Assembly: GCA_900541025.1 (NCBI GenBank)
Contig: UQIL01000005.1
Coordinates: 41,373-105,372, forward strand
From: an uncultured Collinsella sp.
GTDB taxonomy: Bacteria > Actinomycetota > Coriobacteriia > Coriobacteriales > Coriobacteriaceae
Length of the DNA stretch: 64,000 nt
Reading direction: 5' to 3'
Shown here piece after piece: positions 47,910 to 56,653 of this stretch; within the stretch, counting starts at the first letter, position 1; each line of letters opens with the position of its first letter. The notes under the pieces were generated by a model that was not told where the DNA came from, ran no database searches, and worked only from the letters and a program-made list of their open reading frames with translations. The translations under genes were made by a program, and so were the position numbers.

Positions 47910-50633
47910 TTACTTCTTCTTTTTGCTTGGCATCGAGACTTTGATGCCTTGGGCGGACTTGGTCACGCGAGAGCGCTTGGCTCCGGTACTCTTCTTTTTC
48001 TTGGGCTGGGCCTGGGCCACGCCCTCAAGCGCGCGGGCCTCGGCCTCGCGAACGGTGCGATCTTCGCGGCGCTGCGCCATGTCGGCGGCGAAGCGCTTGG
48101 CAAAACGCTCGGCCGTCGAACCCGTTGAGCTCACCTTGCCGCCACCGCGACCCAGGCGGACGCGCACACCGCGGCCAAAACCAGTTGCGGCATGACGACG
48201 ACGCGGCTTGAGCGAATCCATCATCGTGGCGAGCTTAAAGAACACCGAGCAGGTAAAGACCACGATGACAGCCAAGATAACCATCTGGCCCATCGACAGG
48301 TTGGCAATAGACAGCAGCTCCGGGAATCCGATAACGCCCACCAAGATGCCGGCGACTACAAACACAAAGAGCACCACTCGTAAGGGCGTGAGAGGCTGCG
48401 AGATGCGCCAGATCAGGCTGACGCTCGCCGCGCACGACGTAAGCAGGCACATCGTAGACAGCGTAAGCTGGCTAAAGCCAAACACGCGCGCCACAAAGAT
48501 ATCGAGCGCCGCAGCCAAAATGACCGCAATCGACGCCGGCAGTGCACGCTTGAGTACGTTCGTCAAAAACGCACCCTTCACGCGAGCATTGTTGGGCTCC
48601 AGGCCCAACACAAAGCCCGGCGCGCCGATGCAGAAGAAGTTGATGAGCGTCATCTGGATGGGCTCGAAGGGGTACGGCGGCAGCGCGATGCACAGCGCCG
48701 CCAGGCCCATCGAGAACAGCGTCTTGGTCAGGAACAGCGAGGCCGAACGCTGCAGGTTGTTGATGGAGCGACGGCCCTCGGCCACCACGGCGGGCATCGA
48801 GGCAAAGTCGTTGTCGACGAGTACGATCTCGGCCACGTTGCGCGCGGCATCGGAGCCGGCGGCCATAGCCACGGAGCAATCGGCTTCCTTGAGCGCCAGC
48901 ACGTCGTTGACGCCGTCGCCCGTCATGGCCACGGTGTGCTCACGGCGCTTGAGCGCCTGCACGAGCTCGCGCTTCTGCTGCGGCGTCACGCGGCCAAAGA
49001 CGTGGTAGCGGTCCACCGCCGCGTCGAGCTTAGCAGGCGTATCGAGCGTCGTGGCGTCCACGTAGGCGTCGGCGCCCGGTATGCCCACCACGCGCGCGAT
49101 CGACGACACGGTACGAGGGTCGTCGCCGCTGATCACGTTGAGGGTCACGCCCTGCTCATTAAAGTAGCCAATGGTCTCGGCAGCCGAGGTACGGATCTCG
49201 TCACGGATGGTCACAAAGCCCACGGGCTCAGCCTCGCCCACCATATCGCCGTCGGGCGTAAAACCGTCCACGCGCGCCACCACGAGCACGCGGCAGGTGT
49301 CGGCAAGCTCGGCGACACGATTCTCGACAAGCGCAAACGCGCGGTCCGAAAGGACGAACTGCGCCGCGCCCATCACATAGGAGCCCTGCGCAAACGAGGC
49401 GCCGCTCCACTTTTTGGACGACGAGAACGGAATAACCGACAGTGGCTCGGACACCTCGACCGGACGATCGGCGTAGTAGTTGAGCAGTGCCTGACAGGTC
49501 TCGTTGGCATCGGCCGAGGTCGCACGCGCCACGTTGGCGAGTGCAAAGTCGAGCACCGTGGTATCGACGGGAACGGTTGCCTCGCTCTCCCCCACGCCCA
49601 GGACAGTCCCCTCGACCGGTAGCGGATAGGTACCCTCGACCTCCATGCGACCCGACGTGATGGTGCCGGTCTTATCCAGGCACAGCACGTCGACGCGCGC
49701 GAGCGTCTCGATGCAGTAGAGCTGCTGTGCCAGCACCTTGCGACGTGCCAGGCGTACCGTGGCGATGGCCAGCACCGACGAAGTCAGCAACACCAAGCCC
49801 TGCGGGATCATACCCAGCAGGGCACCCACCGTGGACAGCAGCGCCGACGAGGGCACGCGGCCGGCCAGCAGCTCGGAAAAGCACCACGAAAGCGCGCTAT
49901 CGCCCGGCGTGCCCGCGGCGTCCCACAGCCCACTTACACTCGACGCGAACAGAGCCAAGCCAAGCGGAATCATGATGATGCTCGCAAAGCGCACGATGGC
50001 GTTGAGCGCGTTCATGATCTCGGAATTGACCTTTTTGACGTACTTAGCCTCGTTATTAATCTTGGCCACGTAGTTGTCGGCGCCGACATGGATCACACGG
50101 GCGCGCAGCAGGCCCGAGTCGATAAAGCTGCCACTCATGAGCTCGGAGCCGGGCTGCTTCTTGATGAGGTCGCTCTCGCCCGTCAGCAGGCTCTCGTTCA
50201 CGAGCGCCTCGCCCGACACGACCACGGCGTCGGCGGGAATCTGATCACCGCGCCCCAGGCGAATGATGTCGTCGAGCACGATCTGGTCCAGGTCGAGCTC
50301 AACCTCGGCACCATCACGCACCGCAATGGCCTTTTTAGAGGTAAGCAGCGTGAGCTTGTCGACCATGCGCTTGGAACGCATGGACTGGATGACACCGATA
50401 GCGGTGTTCAAGAACACCACGAACAGGAACGTCAGGTTCTTAAACGAGCCGGTCAGCAGCACCAAAACCGCCAAGACCACGTTGATCAAGTTGAACAGCG
50501 TGCAGAGGTTTTCGATGATGAGCTCGCGGACCGATTTGGTTTTGAGCTCCATGTTGCGGTTGATCTTGCCGGCGGCAATGCGCTGTTCGACCTCGCCAGT
50601 CGATAGTCCGCGCTCGATATCCGTCGTTGCCAT
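47910..50633 (-). CDS. P-type cation-transporting ATPase
   Basis: 907 aa. Actuator motif LLTGESDLIKK, phosphorylation motif LCLDKTGTITSG, hinge AMTGDGVNDVLALKEADCSV. N-terminal LSTGEVEQRIAAGKINRNME is the cation-ATPase N-domain. The membrane-4 motif reads MIPQGLVLLTSSVLAIATVR, i.e. P-Q-G-L rather than the P-E-G-L of Ca pumps, and there is no heavy-metal CPx motif or HMA domain, so the ion is uncertain (P2/P3-like). The C-terminus is strongly basic (KKKKSTGAKRSRVTKSAQG). ATG 50633 is used, preceded by AGGACGTGG. Confidence 0.9.
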   Translation of the reverse strand: MATTDIERGLSTGEVEQRIAAGKINRNMELKTKSVRELIIENLCTLFNLINVVLAVLVLLTGSFKNLTFLFVVFLNTAIGVIQSMRSKRMVDKLTLLTSKKAIAVRDGAEVELDLDQIVLDDIIRLGRGDQIPADAVVVSGEALVNESLLTGESDLIKKQPGSELMSGSFIDSGLLRARVIHVGADNYVAKINNEAKYVKKVNSEIMNALNAIVRFASIIMIPLGLALFASSVSGLWDAAGTPGDSALSWCFSELLAGRVPSSALLSTVGALLGMIPQGLVLLTSSVLAIATVRLARRKVLAQQLYCIETLARVDVLCLDKTGTITSGRMEVEGTYPLPVEGTVLGVGESEATVPVDTTVLDFALANVARATSADANETCQALLNYYADRPVEVSEPLSVIPFSSSKKWSGASFAQGSYVMGAAQFVLSDRAFALVENRVAELADTCRVLVVARVDGFTPDGDMVGEAEPVGFVTIRDEIRTSAAETIGYFNEQGVTLNVISGDDPRTVSSIARVVGIPGADAYVDATTLDTPAKLDAAVDRYHVFGRVTPQQKRELVQALKRREHTVAMTGDGVNDVLALKEADCSVAMAAGSDAARNVAEIVLVDNDFASMPAVVAEGRRSINNLQRSASLFLTKTLFSMGLAALCIALPPYPFEPIQMTLINFFCIGAPGFVLGLEPNNARVKGAFLTNVLKRALPASIAVILAAALDIFVARVFGFSQLTLSTMCLLTSCAASVSLIWRISQPLTPLRVVLFVFVVAGILVGVIGFPELLSIANLSMGQMVILAVIVVFTCSVFFKLATMMDSLKPRRRHAATGFGRGVRVRLGRGGGKVSSTGSTAERFAKRFAADMAQRREDRTVREAEARALEGVAQAQPKKKKSTGAKRSRVTKSAQGIKVSMPSKKKK

Positions 50634-50709
50634 ACCACGTCCTATCACGTCGCGTCGGTATAAGAAAAACCGCCCGGACCATGCGAGGTTCGGACGGTCT
50701 TACGTTCGA

Positions 50710-50786
50710 TGGTGCCCCATGTTGGATTCGAACCAACGGCCTTCTGCTCCGGAGGCAGACGCTCTAATCCCCTGAGCTAATAGGGC
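50710..50786 (-). tRNA. tRNA-Arg, anticodon CCG
   Basis: Minus strand: acceptor GCCCTAT pairs with ATGGGGC, D-stem GCTC/GAGC, anticodon loop CTCCGGA giving CCG, T-arm with GGTTCGAATCC, and an encoded CCA end. Cloverleaf is complete at 77 bases. Confidence 0.95.
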
Positions 50787-50851
50787 CAACGTTAGGCATT
50801 ATACCCAAGTGCGACATGGGCTAACAAAAGAAAAGAAAAAGCTTTGCAATT

Positions 50852-50955
50852 CCGTGGGAGACACGGCTCGGCGGCTCACTTTAGAACGCAAAAGTGAGCC
50901 TAATAGTATAAACTCTCAGGCACCATATATACGGCTCGCAATGCGGGCCGTTTTT
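50852..50955 (+). promoter_or_regulatory. Structured leader with intrinsic terminator before aroF
   Basis: Contains a 10-bp hairpin GGCTCACTTT/AAAGTGAGCC (50873-50900) and a 9-bp hairpin ACGGCTCGC/GCGGGCCGT followed by TTTTT (50931-50955), only 34 bases before aroF. CCGT (50852) can pair with ACGG (50931), and GGGAG (50856) with CTCTC (50913), closing a domain whose 3' strand is the 5' arm of the terminator. ACGGCTCG also occurs earlier at 50863. This is the pattern of a transcription-attenuation RNA. The AAACTCTCAGG part resembles the conserved 3' element of glycine riboswitches, but the rest does not fit well. No leader peptide and no T-box was found. The region 50787-50851 has no gene. Confidence 0.6.
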
Positions 50956-50988
50956 GCAACGGCTAACCATCGAGGTGAGAGGCACACC

Positions 50989-52011
50989 ATGATCGCAATT
51001 TTAAAGCAGAGCGCCAGTGACGAGGCCGTCAGCCATATCGTCAGCTGGATTGAGAAAAAAGGCCTGAAGACCGACGTCTCTCGCGGTGAGAACGAGACCA
51101 TTATCGGTCTTGTGGGAGACACCACCAAGATTGACCCGTTCCTCCTCGAGTCCATGGACGTCGTCGAGCGCGTGCAGCGCGTCTCCGAGCCGTTCAAGCG
51201 CGCCAACCGCAAGTTCCACCCCGAGGACTCCGTCATCGACTGCGGCCACGGCGTCAAAATCGGCGGCGACCAGTTCCAGGTCATCGCCGGCCCCTGCTCC
51301 GTCGAGGGCGAGAACCTCATCCGCATCGCCCGTCGCGTAAAGGCTGCCGGTGCCACGATGCTGCGCGGCGGCGCCTACAAGCCCCGCACGTCCCCGTACG
51401 CCTACCAGGGCATGGGCCCCGCCGGCCTGGACCTGCTGCGCGAGGCATCCGCCGAGCTCGACATGCCGATCGTCACCGAGATCATGGACCCGCGCGACGT
51501 GCAGGTCTTCTTGGACAAGAAGATTGACGTCATGCAGATCGGCGCCCGCAACGCCCAGAACTTCCCCCTGCTCAAGGAGGTCGGCAAGACCCAGACCCCG
51601 ATTCTGCTCAAGCGCGGCATGTCCGGCACGATCGACGAGCTGCTCATGGCCGCCGAATACATCATGAGCGAGGGCAACGACAACGTAATCCTGTGCGAGC
51701 GCGGTATCCGCACCTTCGAGACCCGCACCCGCAACACCTTCGACCTTAACGCCGTGCCGGTGCTGCACCACCTGTCGCACCTGCCCGTCGTTGCCGACCC
51801 CAGCCACGCCACCGGCTACACCCGCTACGTTGAGCCCATGGCGCTCGCGGCGACCGCCTGCGGCGCCAACGGTCTGGAGATCGAAGTCCACGACGAGCCC
51901 AGCCGCGCATGGTCCGACGGCGCCCAGGCCCTCACCCCCGACCAGTTCGACGACACCATGCGCCGCATCCGCGCCATCCGCGAGGTCGTCTGCCAAGAGA
52001 CCATGGAGTAG
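50989..52011 (+). CDS. aroF: 3-deoxy-7-phosphoheptulonate (DAHP) synthase
   Basis: First shikimate step, PEP plus erythrose-4-phosphate. 340 aa of the type I-beta (KdsA-like) group with an N-terminal ferredoxin-like domain (MIAILKQSASDEAVSHIVSW...IIGLVGDTT) often used for feedback control by Phe/Tyr or chorismate. Catalytic part: VIAGPCSVEGENLIRIARRV, LRGGAYKPRTSPYAYQGMGP, VMQIGARNAQNFPLLKEVGK, PILLKRGMSGTIDELLMAAE, and PVVADPSHATGY. ATG 50989 follows GAGGTGAGAGG. First gene of the aro operon. Confidence 0.96.
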   Translation: MIAILKQSASDEAVSHIVSWIEKKGLKTDVSRGENETIIGLVGDTTKIDPFLLESMDVVERVQRVSEPFKRANRKFHPEDSVIDCGHGVKIGGDQFQVIAGPCSVEGENLIRIARRVKAAGATMLRGGAYKPRTSPYAYQGMGPAGLDLLREASAELDMPIVTEIMDPRDVQVFLDKKIDVMQIGARNAQNFPLLKEVGKTQTPILLKRGMSGTIDELLMAAEYIMSEGNDNVILCERGIRTFETRTRNTFDLNAVPVLHHLSHLPVVADPSHATGYTRYVEPMALAATACGANGLEIEVHDEPSRAWSDGAQALTPDQFDDTMRRIRAIREVVCQETME

Positions 52012-52014
52012 CCC

Positions 52015-52929
52015 ATGGGTACGGTGAGAAACGCACGCGTTAACCAGGGCGGCCCCAAATGCGCCGGCATTGTGGGCCTGGGCCTCATCGGCGGCAGCTT
52101 TGCACGCGGCTATGCGCAGGCGGGCGTCCGCGTGCTGGCCTGGGACCCCGACGATGACGTCATGACGGCTGCCAGCATGGGCACCGTCGCCGGCGAGCTC
52201 AACGACGAGACGCTCGGCGAGTGCGACATCATCGTGCTGGCCTGTTACCCCGAGGCCTGTATCGAGTGGCTCGAGGCGCACGCCCAAGCGCTCGCCGACG
52301 CCACCGATACCGAGGCCATCATGGGGCCCGTGGTGATTGACACCGTGGGCGTGAAGGGAATCGTGTGCGAGCGTGCCTTTGAGCTCGCCCGCGAGCACGG
52401 TTTTTACTTTGTGGGCGCGCACCCCATGGCGGGCACCCAGTTCTCGGGCTACGCTCACTCCCGTGCCGACCTGTTCCAGGGTGCCCCGCTGGTGCTCGTA
52501 CCGCCCGCGGTGGACGACGCCCTTAAGCTCGAGCTTTTAGGCCAGGTGCGCGAAATGGTGCGCCCCCTGGGCTTTGGCAAGTTCAGCGTGACCAGCGCTG
52601 CCGAGCACGACCGCGTCATCGCCTTTACGAGCCAGCTCGCGCACGTCGTCTCAAACGCCTACGTCAAAAGCCCGACCGCCCAGGTTCACCACGGTTTTTC
52701 GGCCGGTAGCTACCGCGACCTTACCCGCGTGGCGCACCTCAACCCCCAGATGTGGTCGGAGCTCATGATCGACGACGCCGACGCGCTCGCCTTCGAGATC
52801 GACCGTCTGATCGAGGCACTCGGAGCCTACAGCCGTGCGCTCAAAGACCGAGACCAGCGCTATCTGGAAAATCTCCTTGCCGAGGGCGACCGCATCAAGC
52901 GCGCGCTCGACGACGAGGCCTCCCGCTAG
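52015..52929 (+). CDS. tyrA: Prephenate dehydrogenase
   Basis: Oxidative decarboxylation of prephenate to 4-hydroxyphenylpyruvate (Tyr branch). 304 aa. Rossmann motif CAGIVGLGLIGGSFARGYAQ, VVIDTVGVKG, and the catalytic His in FVGAHPMAGTQFSGYAHSRA. No C-terminal ACT domain, so Tyr feedback at this enzyme is less likely. ATG is three bases after the aroF stop. Confidence 0.95.
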   Translation: MGTVRNARVNQGGPKCAGIVGLGLIGGSFARGYAQAGVRVLAWDPDDDVMTAASMGTVAGELNDETLGECDIIVLACYPEACIEWLEAHAQALADATDTEAIMGPVVIDTVGVKGIVCERAFELAREHGFYFVGAHPMAGTQFSGYAHSRADLFQGAPLVLVPPAVDDALKLELLGQVREMVRPLGFGKFSVTSAAEHDRVIAFTSQLAHVVSNAYVKSPTAQVHHGFSAGSYRDLTRVAHLNPQMWSELMIDDADALAFEIDRLIEALGAYSRALKDRDQRYLENLLAEGDRIKRALDDEASR

Positions 52930-52965
52930 ATCATCTACCACGCCAGGTCGAAAGGACCGAAGCTT

Positions 52966-54072
52966 ATGGCGATTACCATCGATATCGACACCGCGCGCCC
53001 CTACCAGGTGCACGTCGGCACGTTTTTGCTAGAGCAGGCGGGCCCGCTCGTCCGCGCCGCCACTGGCGGCATCCGCGCCGTCATCGTGACGGACACCAAT
53101 GTGGGCCCGCTATACCAAATGCCCGTCAAGCAGAGCCTAGAGGCCGCGGGCTATGCGGTGAGTATCTGCACCTTCGAGGCCGGCGAGGCACACAAGCGTG
53201 CCGAGACCTACATTGCCATCCTGGAGTTTGTTGCCGAGCATGAGCTTTCCCGCTCCGACGTGATCGTGGCACTCGGCGGCGGCGTCGTGGGCGACGTGGC
53301 CGGCTTTGTGGCCGCCACCTACATGCGCGGCTGCAAGTTTGTGCAGATCCCCACGAGTCTGCTCGCTATGGTTGATTCGTCGGTGGGCGGCAAGACTGCC
53401 ATCGACCTGGCTGCCGGCAAGAACTTGGCCGGTGCTTTTTGGCAGCCGAGCGTGGTTATCGCCGACGTGGGATGCCTGGCCACCCTCACGCCCGAGCAGT
53501 TCGCCGACGGCTGCGGAGAGGTCGTCAAGCACGCCGTGATCGCCGACCCCGAGCTTTTCACCGAGCTGGAGAAAACCCCGCTCACGCTGGAGCTCCTCAA
53601 CCAGGATGTGGCCCGCGTGGCGCTCATCATCGCCCGCAATATCGACATTAAACGCGCTGTGGTCGTTGCCGATGAGCGCGAGACCAACCAGCGCAAGCTC
53701 CTCAACTTTGGACACAGCGCCGGACACGCTGTCGAGGCCTGCGAGCACTTTGAGCTCGGCCACGGCAACTGTGTGTCAATCGGCATGGGCATCATCACGC
53801 GCGCCGCAGCGCTACATGGCATTTGCGACGCTGAGTTGCCCGGCCGCATCGAGGAGCTCTGCGCGCGTCACGGCCTCAAGACCCGCTGCGAGCTTTCGGC
53901 CGACGCCATCTTTGCCGAGGCGCTGCACGACAAAAAACGCGCCGGTGACACCATCGACCTGGTGATTCCGCACGGCATTGGCCGTTGCAGCATCGACCGC
54001 ACGCCGCTTTCCACCTTCCACGATTTAATTGCCGAGGGCCTCGGCCAGAAGGGAGACGCTTCCGTATGCTAG
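52966..54072 (+). CDS. aroB: 3-dehydroquinate synthase
   Basis: NAD- and metal-dependent cyclase, 368 aa. VIVALGGGVVGDVAGFVAAT, IPTSLLAMVDSSVGGKTAID, NLAGAFWQPSVVIAD, CGEVVKHAVIADPELF and LLNFGHSAGHAVEACEHFEL contain the NAD site and metal ligands. Start ATG 52966 after GAAAGGACC. Its stop overlaps aroA. Confidence 0.97.
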   Translation: MAITIDIDTARPYQVHVGTFLLEQAGPLVRAATGGIRAVIVTDTNVGPLYQMPVKQSLEAAGYAVSICTFEAGEAHKRAETYIAILEFVAEHELSRSDVIVALGGGVVGDVAGFVAATYMRGCKFVQIPTSLLAMVDSSVGGKTAIDLAAGKNLAGAFWQPSVVIADVGCLATLTPEQFADGCGEVVKHAVIADPELFTELEKTPLTLELLNQDVARVALIIARNIDIKRAVVVADERETNQRKLLNFGHSAGHAVEACEHFELGHGNCVSIGMGIITRAAALHGICDAELPGRIEELCARHGLKTRCELSADAIFAEALHDKKRAGDTIDLVIPHGIGRCSIDRTPLSTFHDLIAEGLGQKGDASVC

Positions 54073-55385
54073 CCCGCATCACCCCGTCCCCGCTCAAGGG
54101 TACTGTTCCCGCCATCGCGTCCAAGTCGATGGCGCACCGCCTGATCATCTGCGCCGCGCTTGCCAACGGCGAGACGCACGTCGCCTGCAATACCACCTGC
54201 GCCGACATCGAGGCCACGGTCCGCTGTCTTACGGCTCTCGGCGCCCGCATCGAGACCGTCGAGGACGGATTCCAGGTCCATCCCACTATGAAGAGTATTG
54301 AGTTTGGCCTGCTCAAGGCCCTTGCCGGCGGCACGCTCGACTGTGGAGAGAGCGGCTCCACGCTCCGCTTTATGCTGCCCGTCGCCTGCGCGCTAGGAGC
54401 AGAGGCCACCTTTGTGGGCCAGGGCCGTCTGGGCGCCCGCCCGCTCTCCCCGCTCTCGGACGAGATCATCGCCGCCGGCTGCGACCTGCAGGGTCTGGGC
54501 GGCTTTCCGCTCAAGACGAGCGGCCGCATGCGCCCGGGCACCTTTGTGCTGCCGGGCAATGTGAGCTCGCAGTACATCTCGGGCCTGCTGTTGGCGGCCC
54601 CGCTGCTGTCCCAGCCCTCCTGCGTGCAGGTGACCGGACTCATCGAGAGCCGCCCCTACATCAACCTGACGATCCAGGCCATGAAGGCCTTCGGCGTCGA
54701 GGTCAACGTCGAGCGCATCCCCGCCAAGAATGGCAAGCCCGAGGTCACAAACTTCCGCGTAAACAGCGGCTCGTACCGCACGCCCGGCAGCGTTGCCGTC
54801 GAGGGCGATTGGTCCAATGCGGCCTTTTGGCTGTGCGCCGGTGCCATCGGCTCCGACCCCATCACCGTGGAAGGCGTATCGCTGAGCTCCGCGCAGGGCG
54901 ACCGCAACGTGCTCGCCGCGCTTTCGCGCTTTGGCGCCCGCATCGTGCGCTCCACCAACGCCGCCACCGTGCAGTCCGACAAGCTCGCCGGCTTCGAGAT
55001 GAGCGCCCACGACATTCCCGACCTGGTGCCCGTAATCTCCGTTGTGGCATCGCTGGCCCAGGGCCGCACGTTCATCCGCGACTGCGCCCGCCTGCGCATC
55101 AAGGAATCCGATCGCCTGGTCACCACCACCCGCGAGCTCACCGCGCTGGGCGCACAGGTGCGCATTGCCGGCGACGACCTCATCATCAAGGGCGTCGATG
55201 CCTTTACCGGCGGCGAGGTCGATTCGCACAACGACCATCGCATCGCCATGATGGCCGCCATCGCCGCGAGCCGTGCCACCGGCGAAGTCGTGATCCACGG
55301 CGCCGAGGCTGTCAACAAGTCCTATCCCGATTTCTTCGACCACTACCGCCTGCTGGGCGGCAAAGTCACGCTCGAGGAGGAATAG
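54066..55385 (+). CDS. aroA: 5-enolpyruvylshikimate-3-phosphate synthase
   Basis: 439 aa. Starts MLARITPSPLKGTVPAIASK (ATG 54066, overlapping aroB TAG). GGTLDCGESGSTLRFMLPVA, GNVSSQYISGLLLAAPLLSQ, EGDWSNAAFWLCAGAI, and RIKESDRLVTTTRELTALGA with DSHNDHRIAMMAA are the EPSP synthase motifs. Its glyphosate-site class cannot be set by eye. Coupled to aroB; aroC begins one base after its stop. Confidence 0.97.
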   Translation: MLARITPSPLKGTVPAIASKSMAHRLIICAALANGETHVACNTTCADIEATVRCLTALGARIETVEDGFQVHPTMKSIEFGLLKALAGGTLDCGESGSTLRFMLPVACALGAEATFVGQGRLGARPLSPLSDEIIAAGCDLQGLGGFPLKTSGRMRPGTFVLPGNVSSQYISGLLLAAPLLSQPSCVQVTGLIESRPYINLTIQAMKAFGVEVNVERIPAKNGKPEVTNFRVNSGSYRTPGSVAVEGDWSNAAFWLCAGAIGSDPITVEGVSLSSAQGDRNVLAALSRFGARIVRSTNAATVQSDKLAGFEMSAHDIPDLVPVISVVASLAQGRTFIRDCARLRIKESDRLVTTTRELTALGAQVRIAGDDLIIKGVDAFTGGEVDSHNDHRIAMMAAIAASRATGEVVIHGAEAVNKSYPDFFDHYRLLGGKVTLEEE

Positions 55386-55386
55386 C

Positions 55387-56484
55387 ATGTCCTCGACCTT
55401 TGGCAACGTATTGCACCTGAGCATCTTCGGCCAGTCGCACTCCCCCGCCATCGGCTGCTCGCTTGATGGCATACCCGCTGGCATTGCCGTTGACCAGGAG
55501 CAGCTACAGGCCTTTTTGGATCGTCGCGCCCCCGGTCGCGACGAGACCGCAACCAAGCGCCGCGAGGCCGACGCCGCACACATCATCGCCGGCGTGGTCG
55601 ATGGACACACCACCGGCGCACCCATCGCAGCGATTATCGAGAACACCAACACGCGCTCCAAAGACTATTCCGAGCTGCGCCGCAAGCCCCGCCCCGGGCA
55701 CGCAGACTTTCCCGCGCGTGTGAAGTACCACAACATGCACGATGTCGCCGGCGGCGGGCACTTCTCCGGCCGCCTGACGGCCCCCCTGTGCATCGCCGGC
55801 GGTATTGCGCTGCAGGCACTCGAGGCCCGTGGCATTCGGGTGATGGCACATGTGGCGCAGATTGGCGGCATCTCGGACCTACCCATGGACGACATGGCCT
55901 ATCGCGAGGCCGACCGCAAGGCGATCCTTACGAACGACCTGCCCTGCATTGACGCCGCCGCAGCCAGTCGAATGCGCAAGGAGATCCTAGCCGCGCGCGA
56001 CGAACTCGACAGCATCGGCGGCATCGTGGAGTGCGGCATCTACGGGCTTCCCGCGGGCATCGGCGACCCCATGTTCGACGGAATCGAGAACCGCATCGCG
56101 CAAATCGCCTTTGGCATTCCCGCCGTAAAGGGCGTGGAGTTTGGCATGGGCTTTGCCGTGGCCGCCATGCGCGGCAGCGAGAACAACGATCCGTATCGCA
56201 TCGACGCCGAGACCGGAAAGATCGAGGTCGAATCCAACAACGCCGGCGGCATCCTGGGCGGTATTTCGACCGGCGCGCCCGTCATGTGGCGTATGGCCGT
56301 AAAGCCGACGCCCTCCATCGGTCTCGAGCAACAGACCGTAGACATGGACGCCATGGAAAACGCCGAGCTCTCGGTCCACGGCCGCCACGATCCCTGCATC
56401 GTCCCGCGCGCTGTCCCCGTAGCCGAGGCAGCCGCCGCCCTCGCGATTTGGGACGCCCTCCTCGAGGACGCAGGCCAGCTTTAG
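55387..56484 (+). CDS. aroC: Chorismate synthase
   Basis: FMN-dependent last step to chorismate, 365 aa. SIFGQSHSPAIGCSLDGIPA (signature 1), GRDETATKRREADAAHIIAG, FPARVKYHNMHDVAGGGHFS with GRLTAPLCIAGGIALQALEA, and SVHGRHDPCIVPRAVPVAEA (signature 3). ATG 55387 after GAGGAGGAAT. Confidence 0.97.
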   Translation: MSSTFGNVLHLSIFGQSHSPAIGCSLDGIPAGIAVDQEQLQAFLDRRAPGRDETATKRREADAAHIIAGVVDGHTTGAPIAAIIENTNTRSKDYSELRRKPRPGHADFPARVKYHNMHDVAGGGHFSGRLTAPLCIAGGIALQALEARGIRVMAHVAQIGGISDLPMDDMAYREADRKAILTNDLPCIDAAAASRMRKEILAARDELDSIGGIVECGIYGLPAGIGDPMFDGIENRIAQIAFGIPAVKGVEFGMGFAVAAMRGSENNDPYRIDAETGKIEVESNNAGGILGGISTGAPVMWRMAVKPTPSIGLEQQTVDMDAMENAELSVHGRHDPCIVPRAVPVAEAAAALAIWDALLEDAGQL

Positions 56485-56498
56485 TCCACCCACCCCAA

Positions 56499-56625
56499 GG
56501 GTAGTTAATTTGGGACGGGGCTATTTTAGCTACCCCCATATGCCAGTTGATATTTGCCTTGGCACCCATCGATTCGACGACAGTCAAAGGGTAGCTAAAA
56601 AAGCCCCGTCCCAAATTAACTACCC
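56499..56625. repeat. Hairpin repeat, copy B (best preserved)
   Basis: Two arms of about 37 bases in inverted orientation: GGGTAGTTAATTTGGGACGG and on to CTACCC at 56535, then GGGTAGCTAAAAAAGCCCCG and on to CTACCC at 56625, separated by about 53 bases. Each arm also carries GGTAG...CTACC at its own ends. It occupies most of the gap between aroC and pheA inside the aro operon. Confidence 0.85.
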
Positions 56626-56653
56626 CAGGCAACCATTCACGAAAGGGGTCTAG

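Noticed and set aside
50852..50934. Glycine riboswitch upstream of aroF
   Set aside because: Only the AAACTCTCAGG part fits; the conserved ACCGAAG...GCAA core is missing, and glycine control of this operon is not expected. Kept as a generic attenuation RNA.
50787..50988. T-box or Phe/Tyr/Trp leader peptide before aroF
   Set aside because: No AGGGTGGNACCGCG element and no short frame rich in aromatic codons.
51001..52458. 485-codon minus-strand frame opposite aroF/tyrA
   Set aside because: Same reasoning; crosses two real genes in antisense.
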